DNA of 64,000 bases. It comes from Limnohabitans sp. Rim28 (GTDB taxonomy: Bacteria; Pseudomonadota; Gammaproteobacteria; Burkholderiales; Burkholderiaceae_C). The notes below the pieces were generated by a model that had not been told where the DNA came from, searched no databases, and saw only the letters and a program-made list of their open reading frames with translations. Every line of letters starts with the position of its first letter. Position 1 is the stretch's first letter. Shown piece by piece: positions 19,012-27,399 of this stretch. Both the position numbers and the translations under genes were made by a program. The stretch spans positions 124,001 through 188,000 of the forward strand of contig NZ_ALKN02000004.1 in NCBI RefSeq assembly GCF_000293865.2. Direction: 5' to 3'.

Positions 19012-20712
19012 ATGCACACCCCCAGCACCGAAGCCCGCCCTTCGATTTATTACCAGTACGAGGTCTTCCAGCCCTGGCTGGCTTCAGAGCACCCCCGGCA
19101 AGAGCGGAAAAAAGTCGTGATTGTGGGCGCCGGCCCTGCGGGCATGGTGACTGCGCTCGAACTGGCGCGCCATGGCGTGCCCAGCGTGGTGCTGGCGGCC
19201 GATTTGCAGTTGTCACAAGGCAGCCGCGCCATCTGTTTCACCCGCCGATCCATGGAAATCCTGCAGCAAGTCGGCGTGGCCGAGCGCATGAGCGCTGTCG
19301 GCTTGCCCTGGCGTTTTGGCAAATCGTTTTACAAGGGCCAGTGTGTGTACCGTTTGGAAGCGCCGCATGCCGCCGATGACCGGTTTTTCCCGATCATCAA
19401 TGTGCAGCAGCAATTCTTAGAGGAGTACCTGCACGACGCCTGCCAAGCCAACCCGCTGATCGAGTTTCGCTGGGGCAACAAGCTCAACCGGGTCGACCAG
19501 AAAGACGGCCATGCCCTGCTTGAAGTCGACACGCCCGAAGGGCCCTATGCCCTGGAGAGCGACTGGGTGGTGGCCGCCGACGGTGGGCGATCCGGCATCC
19601 GAAGTGCCATGAACCTGCAGATGGAGGGTGCGTCCTACGAGGGCTTTTTTGTCATCGCGGACATCCGAATTGACCTGCCGTACCCCACCGAGCGGATGGC
19701 TTTTTTCGACCCCGAGTGGAACCCGGGCAACACCATCCTGATGCACCGCGAGCCGCACGGCATCTGGCGCGTGGATTACCAGTTGCCACCGGGCGAAACG
19801 CCCGAAGAGGCGCTGCGCCCCGAGTCGCTCAAGGCCCGCATCGATGCGCAGCTGGCCATGATGGGCCATGCGGGCACCCCGTGGGAAATGGACTGGTCTT
19901 CGGTGTATTCCGCCCGCACGCTCACGCTGCCCGAATTCGTGCACGGCAGCGTGATCTTCACCGGCGACGCGGCCCACCTGCTGCCGATTTTTGGTGTGCG
20001 CGGCGCCAACACGGCTTTTCAGGATGCGCAGTCGCTGGGCTGGCACCTGGCCTTTGTGGTCAAAGGTCTGGCGGGCCCACAATTGCTGGCGAATCACAGC
20101 TCAGAGCGGGTGGGTGCGGCGCGTGAAATCATCACCGAGGCGGGTAAAAGCACCCGATTCATGGCACCCCCCAGCCCCGGCTTCCGGTTGCTGCGCGACG
20201 CGGTGTTGTCGCTTTCGCTCTCACAAGAATTCGTGCGTCCGCTCTACCACTGGCGCACCTCCCGGCCGCACGAATACACCCACTCCCTGCTCAACAGCAG
20301 GGACGATGACAATGCCCTGTTCAAAAGCGGTCCAGCGCAAGGCGCGCCGCCGCAAAACGTGCGCCTTGGCGCCCAAGGTGGCGAGGGCGATTTTTTGCTC
20401 GACCACCTGGGTGGCGGTTTTGACCTGCTGTATTTCACTGACACCGACCTGCCTGCGGAACTGCAACAGGTGATCAACGCAGCGCGTGCGACAGGCTTGC
20501 CCTTGAACGTGACCGCGGTCGGTGCTTCCCAGCCTGTGGCGGGAGCCGACAAACACTTGTCCGACGCTGACGGTCACCTGCGTGCCCGCTACGGCGTTCC
20601 GGCCCAAGGCGGCGCGTATTTGCTGCGCCCCGACCAACACGTCTGCGCCCGCTGGCTCACACTCGACGCCGCACGGCTGAAGGCGGCTTTTGCCAACGCG
20701 CTACCGCAATGA
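19012..20712 (+). CDS. FAD-dependent aromatic monooxygenase (PheA/MhpA-like)
   Basis: A 566-residue class A flavoprotein hydroxylase. It has the ADP-binding VIVGAGPAGMVTALELARHGV (near residue 40), a DG motif (WVVAADGGRSGIR) and the second FAD motif FTGDAAHLLPIFGVRGANTA. The length and C-terminal thioredoxin-like extension fit 3-(3-hydroxyphenyl)propionate hydroxylase or phenol hydroxylase relatives, which use NAD(P)H and O2 to hydroxylate a phenolic ring. The substrate is not determinable. It follows a MarR gene and precedes a DUF2783 gene, an arrangement consistent with an inducible aromatic-acid operon. Confidence 0.85.
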   Translation: MHTPSTEARPSIYYQYEVFQPWLASEHPRQERKKVVIVGAGPAGMVTALELARHGVPSVVLAADLQLSQGSRAICFTRRSMEILQQVGVAERMSAVGLPWRFGKSFYKGQCVYRLEAPHAADDRFFPIINVQQQFLEEYLHDACQANPLIEFRWGNKLNRVDQKDGHALLEVDTPEGPYALESDWVVAADGGRSGIRSAMNLQMEGASYEGFFVIADIRIDLPYPTERMAFFDPEWNPGNTILMHREPHGIWRVDYQLPPGETPEEALRPESLKARIDAQLAMMGHAGTPWEMDWSSVYSARTLTLPEFVHGSVIFTGDAAHLLPIFGVRGANTAFQDAQSLGWHLAFVVKGLAGPQLLANHSSERVGAAREIITEAGKSTRFMAPPSPGFRLLRDAVLSLSLSQEFVRPLYHWRTSRPHEYTHSLLNSRDDDNALFKSGPAQGAPPQNVRLGAQGGEGDFLLDHLGGGFDLLYFTDTDLPAELQQVINAARATGLPLNVTAVGASQPVAGADKHLSDADGHLRARYGVPAQGGAYLLRPDQHVCARWLTLDAARLKAAFANALPQ

Positions 20713-20720
20713 GGAACACC

Positions 20721-20909
20721 ATGAGCGACCAGCAACTCACCATCGGCGGGCTTGAAACCGTTTACGACGCACTGGCCACCGCCATTGACCAGGCCGGGGC
20801 AGACAAGGCGCAGCTGTTCCTTGTCAAACTCGCCCTGCTCAACGCCAAGGCTTTGGCCGACGAAAACCTGTTTCAAGAACAGATCAGCGTTGCACTGCAA
20901 GACCTCTGA
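20721..20909 (+). CDS. DUF2783 family small protein
   Basis: A 62-residue protein (MSDQQLTIGGLETVYDALA...) predicted to be all-helical. The pattern fits DUF2783, small proteins often encoded next to FAD-dependent monooxygenases. The ATG at 20721 has a GAGG box 6 bases upstream; another ATG at 20709 overlaps the previous stop but lacks an independent ribosome-binding site. Its function is unknown; a partner or accessory subunit of the monooxygenase is an inference from linkage. Confidence 0.7.
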   Translation: MSDQQLTIGGLETVYDALATAIDQAGADKAQLFLVKLALLNAKALADENLFQEQISVALQDL

Positions 20910-20949
20910 GTGCGGCGGGCCAGAACCCTTCACCAGGGGAGATCCGGTG

Positions 20950-22761
20950 TCACCAGGTATCGATCGCCAGTGCACCATCGGCGGGCCGCACCCGTCCCGC
21001 TTGCAGCCCCGCCACCAGCCAGTCGCGCGTGGTGGCCGGGTCGATGACCGCGTCAATCTCCAGCGTGGCCGCCATGTTGATGGCGCTGCCGTTGTCGTAT
21101 TGCTGCGCCAGCAGTTGCGCAAACAGCGCTTCGCGCTCGGGCCCCTCGGGCAGGGCTTCTAGCTCCTTGCGGTAACCCAAGCGCACCGCACCCTCCAGGC
21201 CCATGCCGCCAAACTCGCCGGTGGGCCAGGCCACTGTGCTCAGGGTTTCGTGAAAGCCCCCGCCCGTCATGGCCATCGCGCCCAGGCCGTAGCCCTTGCG
21301 CAACACCACGCTGAGCAGCGGCACCCGCAGGTGCGCGGCGGCCACAAACATGCGTGAGACGTGGCGCACCTGCGCCAGCGCTTCGGTGTCGGGCCCGACC
21401 ATGAAGCCGGGCGTGTCCACCAAGCTCACGATGGGCAGCCCATGCGCGTTGCACAGCTGCATGAAACGCGCGGCTTTGTCGGCGGCATCGGCATCGATCG
21501 CGCCACCCAGATGCAGCGGGTTGTTGGCCATGAGGCCCACCGGACGCCCCGCAATGCGCGCCAGCGCCGTGTGGATGCCCACGCCGAAGCCGGTACGCAA
21601 ATGCAAAAGGCTGTCTTCATCGACCATGCCCTGCATGGCGGCGCGGGTGTCGTAAACGCGCACACGGTTTTCGGGCACCACGTGGCGCAGGGCTTGTGTG
21701 GGCGGGGTTTGCCATTCGGCATGAGCCCCCTGAAAGCACGACAGGTAATGCCGCGCTGCCGACACCGCCTGAGCTTCGTTGTCAACCAGAATGTCGATCA
21801 CGCCGTTGCCGTGCTGCACGGCGCTGGGGCCAATTTGCTCGGGCTTGAAAACACCCAGGCCCCCGCCTTCGACCATGGCCGGGCCGCCCATGCCGATGTT
21901 GCTGCCTGTTGTGGCGATGATCACGTCACAGCAGCCCAGCAAGGCCGCATTGCCCGCGAAGCAGCGCCCGGCCACCACGCCCACCACCGGCACCTGGCCG
22001 TTGAGCCGGGCAAACGAGGCGAAGGTGGCCAGGTTCAGGCCCGCGACGATGGCGACATCGACATCCCCAGGTCGGCCGCCGCCGCCTTCGGCGAACAACA
22101 CCACGGGCAGCTTGTTTTGCAAAGCCACACCCAGCATGCGGTCGGTCTTTTGGTGGTTGCGCATGCCTTGCGTGCCCGCCAGCACGGTGAAGTCGTAAGC
22201 CATCACCACCACACGCTGGCCGTTGACGCAGCCGATGCCGGTCACCATGCCGTCGGCAGGTGTGTTGCGCATCAAATCGTCGGCGCTGCGGCGGCGGCTT
22301 TGCGCGGCCACGGCCAGCGCGCCGTATTCCACAAACGAATCCGGGTCACACAAATCGGCGATGTTCTCGCGTGCGGTGCGCAGGCCGGTAGCGTGGCGCT
22401 TGGCCACAGCTTCGGGCCGCAGCGCATCTTGCGTGAAAGCCAAGCGGTCTTGTAGTTGTTGCAGGTCGGCGCGGGGGGTGTTCTGGGATGCCTTGCTTGC
22501 TGAGCGAGGTGATGGGGCCGGAGGTGAGGCCGTGGGTGAGGCGTCCAGCCGCGTCCAGCGCGCCAAGGCATCGCCTTCACCCACGGTCTCTCCTGCCTGG
22601 AAAAACAGCTCGGTCAGGCGCCCGGCATGGGGCGCGCGGATTTCGTGCTCCATTTTCATGGCTTCCAGAATCACCAGCACGTCGCCTGGCGCCACGGACT
22701 CACCCGGCTGAACGAGCCACTGCACCACTTGGGCCTGAAGAGGGGAATGGATATTTTGCAT
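20950..22761 (-). CDS. Biotinyl domain-carboxyltransferase fusion (acyl-CoA carboxylase-type)
   Basis: A 603-residue protein with a biotinyl domain at the N-terminus (residues 1-70, biotinylated Lys in EAMKMEHEI), a short Pro/Ser linker, then a complete carboxyltransferase with both crotonase-like halves (about 100-600; for example GIGCVNGQRVVVMAYDFTV and SLVDTPGFMVGPDTE). It should transfer the carboxyl group from biotin to an acyl-CoA. The biotin carboxylase that charges it is not in the window. Usually the biotinyl domain is at the C-terminus of the biotin carboxylase subunit, so this fusion is uncommon. It diverges from the asparaginase gene. Confidence 0.85.
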   Translation of the reverse strand: MQNIHSPLQAQVVQWLVQPGESVAPGDVLVILEAMKMEHEIRAPHAGRLTELFFQAGETVGEGDALARWTRLDASPTASPPAPSPRSASKASQNTPRADLQQLQDRLAFTQDALRPEAVAKRHATGLRTARENIADLCDPDSFVEYGALAVAAQSRRRSADDLMRNTPADGMVTGIGCVNGQRVVVMAYDFTVLAGTQGMRNHQKTDRMLGVALQNKLPVVLFAEGGGGRPGDVDVAIVAGLNLATFASFARLNGQVPVVGVVAGRCFAGNAALLGCCDVIIATTGSNIGMGGPAMVEGGGLGVFKPEQIGPSAVQHGNGVIDILVDNEAQAVSAARHYLSCFQGAHAEWQTPPTQALRHVVPENRVRVYDTRAAMQGMVDEDSLLHLRTGFGVGIHTALARIAGRPVGLMANNPLHLGGAIDADAADKAARFMQLCNAHGLPIVSLVDTPGFMVGPDTEALAQVRHVSRMFVAAAHLRVPLLSVVLRKGYGLGAMAMTGGGFHETLSTVAWPTGEFGGMGLEGAVRLGYRKELEALPEGPEREALFAQLLAQQYDNGSAINMAATLEIDAVIDPATTRDWLVAGLQAGRVRPADGALAIDTW

Positions 22762-22849
22762 CTGGCCATTGTGCGGCGCTGCGCCGGGGACAGCAGGTCA
22801 AGTTCGGGACAATTTAAACTGGGATTTTCTCCAACACAAAGCCCCGTTC

Positions 22850-23866
22850 ATGAACTTTGAACCCCTCATTGAGTTGACCCGCAACGGCATCCAGGAATGC
22901 GTGCACATGGGCGCACTGGCCGTGACCGACACCGAGGGCCGTGTGCTGGCGCAGGTGGGCAACCCGCACTGGTTGTGCTTCACCCGCTCCACCCTCAAGG
23001 CCATGCAGGCTCTGCCGCTGGTGCAGTCGGGTGGGGTGGCGCATTTCGGCTTGACCCCCTCAGAACTCGCCATGATGTGCGCCAGCCACAACGGCGAAGA
23101 CATGCACGTCGAGCAGGTCACGTCCATTCTGCGCAAAAGCGGCAGCAGCACAGGGCAGATGCGCTGTGGCTGCCATGTGCCCTATCGCTTCACTTTTTTT
23201 GACCGCCCCGTGCCCGAGGGCCTGGCCTACGACGAGCGGCACCACAACTGCAGCGGCAAGCACAGCGGCTTTTTGGCCTACTGTGTGCAGCACGGCTTGC
23301 CCAGCGACCGCTACACCGAGGTCGACCACCCCCTGCAGCAACGCATTCGCCAGGCGGTGGCCCATCTGGCCGGTTTGAGAGAAGAAGAGCTGGCGCTGGG
23401 CATCGACGGTTGTTCGGCCCCCAACTACGCCATGCCCTTGTCACGCTTGGCCCGCAGCTATGCCCGTTTGGCCCACCCTGAGTCGGACGGCCTGTATGGC
23501 GAGAGCCTGGCGCAATTGGGCCAGGCCATGAGCGCGCACCCTGAATTGGTCTCGGGCACCGACCGCAACGACGCAGACTTCATGCGCGCAAGCCGTGGCG
23601 ACTGGGTGACCAAGGTGGGCGCTGACGGCGTGCAGGTGGTGGGCAGCCGCTCGCGTGGCCAGGCCTTGGCCATCAAGATCATGGACGGCAACAAGGCGGC
23701 GCTGTTTGCCGCGACCGTGGAGGCTCTAGACCAACTGGGTTGGCTGGACGATGCGCAGCGCCAAGCACTGGCACCCTGGCGCGCCCAGGTGCTGCTGAAT
23801 GTGGCGGGGGTGCCGGTGGGCGAGCGGCGCAGCGTGTTCAAGCTGCACAGGGCCGCTCAAGCCTGA
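22850..23866 (+). CDS. L-asparaginase, type 3 (Rhizobium AnsA/ReAII-like)
   Basis: A 338-residue protein of the asparaginase family unrelated to E. coli AnsA/AnsB. It shows the expected catalytic elements: S47-x-x-K50 in FTRSTLKAMQA, Cys and Lys in HHNCSGKHSGF, and Cys in GIDGCSAPNYAMP. In the rhizobial enzyme these cysteines and lysine form the metal-linked active site. The reaction is asparagine to aspartate plus ammonia. The start ATG at 22850 (MNFEPLIELTRNG) fits the family. No signal peptide, so cytoplasmic. It converges on the YggS-type gene. Confidence 0.87.
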   Translation: MNFEPLIELTRNGIQECVHMGALAVTDTEGRVLAQVGNPHWLCFTRSTLKAMQALPLVQSGGVAHFGLTPSELAMMCASHNGEDMHVEQVTSILRKSGSSTGQMRCGCHVPYRFTFFDRPVPEGLAYDERHHNCSGKHSGFLAYCVQHGLPSDRYTEVDHPLQQRIRQAVAHLAGLREEELALGIDGCSAPNYAMPLSRLARSYARLAHPESDGLYGESLAQLGQAMSAHPELVSGTDRNDADFMRASRGDWVTKVGADGVQVVGSRSRGQALAIKIMDGNKAALFAATVEALDQLGWLDDAQRQALAPWRAQVLLNVAGVPVGERRSVFKLHRAAQA

Positions 23867-23912
23867 AAGCGCAGAGCCGCACGGCACGTCATGAAGCGCC
23901 GAAACAGGGGCC

Positions 23913-24596
23913 TCAGCGCTTGCCAAAAATCGCTGTGCCCACCCGCAGCATGGTGCTGCCTTCGGCAATGGCCGCCGCCATGTCGGCGCTCATGCCCATC
24001 GACAAGGTGTCCAGCGGCAGGCCTTGCGCGCGCAATTGCTCGAACAGGTCTTTGGCCTGGCGGTGCACGGCGCGCATCTGGGCATCGTTCTCAGCAGGTT
24101 CGGGGATGGTCATCAGGCCGCGCAAGCGCATTCGCGGCAATGCGGCCACGGCCTGCGCCAGTGCGGGCAATTCCAGCGGACTCACGCCCGACTTGCTCTC
24201 GCCACCGTCCACATTCACCTGAATGCACACCTGCAAAGGCGGCAGGTGTTCTGCGCGCTGCTCGGACAGGCGCTGGGCGATTTTGAGGCGGTCCACGCTG
24301 TGTACCCAGTCAAAGTGCTCGGCCACCAAGCGCGTCTTGTTGCTCTGGATCGGGCCGATGCAATGCCACTGCAGCGGCAGATCGCGCAAAGCGATGATCT
24401 TGTCCACGGCTTCTTGGATGTAGTTTTCCCCAAAAGCGGTCTGCCCGGCAGCATGGGCTTGGCGCACCGCATCGGCCCCCCATGTTTTGGACACGGCCAG
24501 CAGTTGCACGCTGTCCGGTGCGCGGCCAGCGGCTTGGCATGCGGCCAAAATTTGTGTCTGTACGCGTGCAATGTTGTCGGCAATCGGGGTGGTCAT
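23913..24596 (-). CDS. YggS family PLP homeostasis protein
   Basis: A 227-residue single-domain TIM-barrel PLP carrier, normal for YggS/PLPBP. The PLP-binding Lys lies in LLAVSKTWGADAV near residue 36, followed by FGENYIQEAVDK, HCIGPIQSNK and the phosphate-binding LSMGMSADMAAAIAEGSTMLRVGTAIFG. It buffers pyridoxal phosphate and affects amino-acid pools rather than catalysing a turnover reaction. It diverges from the hydroxyacid dehydrogenase gene. Confidence 0.93.
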   Translation of the reverse strand: MTTPIADNIARVQTQILAACQAAGRAPDSVQLLAVSKTWGADAVRQAHAAGQTAFGENYIQEAVDKIIALRDLPLQWHCIGPIQSNKTRLVAEHFDWVHSVDRLKIAQRLSEQRAEHLPPLQVCIQVNVDGGESKSGVSPLELPALAQAVAALPRMRLRGLMTIPEPAENDAQMRAVHRQAKDLFEQLRAQGLPLDTLSMGMSADMAAAIAEGSTMLRVGTAIFGKR

Positions 24597-24716
24597 GGCT
24601 TGAGCGTACCAAAAGCCTTGTTGTCACCCAATGGTCAGGTCAAAGAACCCGCTGCGCGCCAGAACACCGACAGGCTGCTAAATTAGCCCTTTTATCCACT
24701 CTAAAAAGAGACGACC

Positions 24717-25622
24717 ATGAGCCAAATCGCCGCCAAAACATACGAAACCGCACCTGCCCGAAAAGTGGCCTTTTTGGGCTTGGGCGTGATGGGTTACCCC
24801 ATGGCCGGTCACCTGGCTCGCGCTGGCCACCACGTCACCGTGTACAACCGCAGCGCTGCCAAAGCCGCGGCCTGGGCCGCCGAGTGCCCCGGCAACGCCA
24901 CAGCGCCCACGCCGCGTGAGGCCGTTGCCGGTGTGGACATCGTGTTTGCCTGCGTGGGCAATGACGCCGATCTGCGCAGCGTGGTGCTGGGCCCAGAGGG
25001 TGCGTTTGCTGGCATGAAGCCCGGCGCGATTTTTGTGGACCACACCACGGCCTCGGCCGAAGTGGCCCGCGAGCTGTACGCCGAAGCCCAAAAACGCGGT
25101 TTGCATTTTGTAGATGCCCCCGTTTCGGGGGGTCAAGCCGGCGCGCAAAACGGCATGCTCACCGTGATGTGTGGTGGCGATGCTGCAGCGTTTGACAACG
25201 TCAAGCCAGCGGCCATGGCGTTCTCCCGTGCTTTCACCCTGTTGGGGGCCTCGGGCGCTGGTCAGTTGGCCAAAATGGTCAACCAGATTTGCATTGCGGG
25301 TTTGGTCCAGGGTTTGTCCGAGGCGATCGCTTTCGGTCAACAAGCGGGCCTGGACATGCACCAGGTGCTGGACGTGATTGGCAAAGGTGCTGCGCAAAGC
25401 TGGCAACTGGACAACCGCGGCAAGACCATGGCCGATGACAAGTTTGAGTTCGGTTTTGCCGTCGATTGGATGCGCAAAGACCTGGGTCTGGTGCTGGACG
25501 AAGCCAAGCGCAACGGTGCGCGTCTGCCGGTGACGGCGCTGGTGGACCAGTTTTATGCCGACGTGCAAAAAATGGGCGGTGGGCGTTGGGACACCTCGAG
25601 CCTGATCCGTCGTTTGCGCTGA
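24717..25622 (+). CDS. NAD(P)-dependent beta-hydroxyacid dehydrogenase (tartronate semialdehyde reductase-like)
   Basis: A 301-residue 3-hydroxyisobutyrate dehydrogenase family enzyme. It has the Rossmann motif FLGLGVMGYPMAGHL (near residue 17), the substrate motif DAPVSGGQAGAQNG and the catalytic Lys in KMVNQICIAG. The set includes 2-hydroxy-3-oxopropionate reductase, 3-hydroxyisobutyrate dehydrogenase and succinic semialdehyde reductases; motifs alone do not separate them. A strong bidirectional terminator follows, so it is likely monocistronic. Confidence 0.85.
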   Translation: MSQIAAKTYETAPARKVAFLGLGVMGYPMAGHLARAGHHVTVYNRSAAKAAAWAAECPGNATAPTPREAVAGVDIVFACVGNDADLRSVVLGPEGAFAGMKPGAIFVDHTTASAEVARELYAEAQKRGLHFVDAPVSGGQAGAQNGMLTVMCGGDAAAFDNVKPAAMAFSRAFTLLGASGAGQLAKMVNQICIAGLVQGLSEAIAFGQQAGLDMHQVLDVIGKGAAQSWQLDNRGKTMADDKFEFGFAVDWMRKDLGLVLDEAKRNGARLPVTALVDQFYADVQKMGGGRWDTSSLIRRLR

Positions 25623-25660
25623 TGGCCGAGGGCGCCCCACATGACGTGGGGTTTGAAAGC

Positions 25661-25688
25661 AAAAAAACGACCCGAGGGTCGTTTTTTT
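25661..25688. terminator. Bidirectional Rho-independent terminator
   Basis: A run of seven A residues, a CGACC(C)/(G)GGTCG stem with a small loop, then seven T residues. It is symmetrical, so it works for the plus-strand dehydrogenase and the convergent minus-strand dolP operon. It lies 38 bases after one stop codon and 17 bases from the other. Confidence 0.92.
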
Positions 25689-25705
25689 GATGGGGCCTCA
25701 GCGTT

Positions 25706-26332
25706 TCAGCGCGCAGTGGTCGGTTGGCTCAAGCGCCGAAGTTCTTCTTCAGAAATCTCGTCAAAAACCCGAACCACTTTCACCACCCCACCCATGCCCC
25801 GCACGATGTCGGTAGCCCGTTTGGCTTCGCGGCTGGTGACCCGGCCCATCAGGTACACGATGCCGCGCTCGGTGACCACTTTCACGGCATTGGCCTGCAG
25901 GTCTTTGGCATCAATGAAAGCGGCCTTGACGCGGCTGGTCATCACCGTGTCTTTGGAGCGTTGGGTCAGAGAGCTGGCGGGCATCTGTGCCAAATCGTTC
26001 ACCACGGACACCACGTTTTCCTGGCTCTGAGCAATCTTTTCGATGCGTTCTTTTTCGGCCGCGGTGGTGATTTCGCCGGTCAGCAGCACTTTGCGGTTGA
26101 AGCTGGTCACGTTCAAATGGACGCGATCGCCCAACTCTTGGCGCACGGCGGAGGCAATTTTGATTTCAATCGCTTGGTCTTCCACTTGTGCACCCGAGGT
26201 GCGGCGGTCGGTGACCATGATGCCGGTGGCGACCGCGCCGCCCAAAAGCAACGGTGCACAGCCCGACAGACCCGTCACGGCCACGGCCAATACGGCACCC
26301 GAAAACACCAGAGATTGAAGATTGCGTTTCAT
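25706..26332 (-). CDS. dolP: Dual BON-domain outer-membrane lipoprotein (DolP/YraP-like)
   Basis: A 208-residue lipoprotein: signal peptide with lipobox LSGC (cysteine near residue 25), then two BON domains (about 50-115, with LNVTSFNRKVLLTGEI, and 125-195, with VVTERGIVYLMGRV). DolP maintains outer-membrane integrity and assists beta-barrel assembly in enterobacteria. The synteny with diaA, yraN and rsmI matches the E. coli rsmI-lpoA-yraN-diaA-dolP cluster, which supports the name. It starts directly after the diaA stop (TAAATG). Confidence 0.88.
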   Translation of the reverse strand: MKRNLQSLVFSGAVLAVAVTGLSGCAPLLLGGAVATGIMVTDRRTSGAQVEDQAIEIKIASAVRQELGDRVHLNVTSFNRKVLLTGEITTAAEKERIEKIAQSQENVVSVVNDLAQMPASSLTQRSKDTVMTSRVKAAFIDAKDLQANAVKVVTERGIVYLMGRVTSREAKRATDIVRGMGGVVKVVRVFDEISEEELRRLSQPTTAR

Positions 26333-26917
26333 TTAAAGAGACTCCTGTTCGCCCAACAATTGGGTATCGATGCCATCACACAGACAGTGCAGCACCAAGT
26401 GCTGCACTTCACAAATTCGTGCCGCCCGCTCATGGGGCACACACACATGCACATCGGTTTCACGCAGTTGGCGAGCCAACGCGCCGCCTTGGTGACCGGT
26501 CAGGCCCAGCACACTCATTTCCCGTTCATGGGCCGCTTGCGCGGCCTGAACCAGCGCAGCTTCGTTGCCATCAACGCTGATGAGCACCAGCACATCGCCC
26601 GTTTGACCGAGAGCCAACACCTGCTTGGCCAGCGCCTGACCATCGCTCCAGCGGGTGGCCATCAGTGCGTCAGAGGACAAGCACACAGCAGCCAGACCCG
26701 GGCGGTCCCGTTCAAAACCACCCACCAAGAGATTCACCAAGTACTGGGCCAAGGCGGTGGATGGGCCCAAGCCGCCCACCAACACTTTGCCGCCGCCCGT
26801 GACCGAGGCCAAAACCGCCTGCACAGCCGCATCCACCGGCTTGGCCAAAGTTTCGGCCACCTGGTAGTGCAAATCTGCGCTGTCAATGAAGTGTTGTTGG
26901 ATTCGAAGGTCTAGCAT
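26333..26917 (-). CDS. diaA: SIS-domain protein DiaA (DnaA initiator-associating protein)
   Basis: A 194-residue phosphosugar-isomerase-like SIS domain protein with GGGKVLVGGLGPSTALAQYL, the GDVLVLISVDGNE Ser/Thr loop region and the RAARICEVQHLVLHCLCDGID ending typical of DiaA/GmhA. In E. coli DiaA binds DnaA and times replication initiation. The canonical GmhA loop is altered (VDGNEA instead of TSGNS), which fits a non-catalytic DiaA rather than a phosphoheptose isomerase. The start ATG at 26917 gives the usual length. It is next to dolP and just downstream of yraN. Confidence 0.82.
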   Translation of the reverse strand: MLDLRIQQHFIDSADLHYQVAETLAKPVDAAVQAVLASVTGGGKVLVGGLGPSTALAQYLVNLLVGGFERDRPGLAAVCLSSDALMATRWSDGQALAKQVLALGQTGDVLVLISVDGNEAALVQAAQAAHEREMSVLGLTGHQGGALARQLRETDVHVCVPHERAARICEVQHLVLHCLCDGIDTQLLGEQESL

Positions 26918-27012
26918 GCGCTGGCGATGATAACCCCGACCTCCATGCTGTTTCACCAGCCAGAAGTCAAATCCCATGCCAACAAGGTGTGTTGGCTGCC
27001 TTCAGGGGTGCT

Positions 27013-27399
27013 TCAGCTGGCGTCAAAAGCCGCCTGTAGCCACTGCGGCCCCCTTGCCTCGATGGTCACCACATCAAAGCGGGTGGGTGGCAGACTGCGC
27101 CAGCGCAGCAGGTAATGTTGGGCCGCAAAAATGATGCGCCGCTGCTTGGCATACCCGATGCTGGCCGCCGCGCCGCCGTGCTCTGTGCGGCTTCGTTGGC
27201 GGACCTCGACGAACACCACCGTGCCGTCGCCCGCTTGCATGATCAGGTCGATTTCGCCGCCGCCTCGGCCAGGCGTCCGATAATTGCGCTGCAGCAAGCG
27301 CAAACCAAGCGCCTGCAAATAGGCCAGCGCCTCGTCCTCGCCCGCATCGCCTCGGGCTTTGGTGGTGGGTCCTACCCTGTCTTTTTTGAGGAATTGCAT
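27013..27399 (-). CDS. yraN: YraN/UPF0102 family putative endonuclease
   Basis: A 128-residue protein of the UPF0102 family, predicted to have a restriction-endonuclease-like fold. It shows ARGDAGEDEALAYLQALG, NYRTPGRGGGEIDLIM with the acidic residues of the putative active site, and VVFVEVRQRS. The biochemical role is not settled. ATG at 27399 is chosen (MQFLKKDRVG), with a GGGAG box 9 bases upstream; longer in-frame starts exist. Its start codon shares base 27399 with the start codon of divergent rsmI, so the two genes have no intergenic space. Confidence 0.88.
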   Translation of the reverse strand: MQFLKKDRVGPTTKARGDAGEDEALAYLQALGLRLLQRNYRTPGRGGGEIDLIMQAGDGTVVFVEVRQRSRTEHGGAAASIGYAKQRRIIFAAQHYLLRWRSLPPTRFDVVTIEARGPQWLQAAFDAS

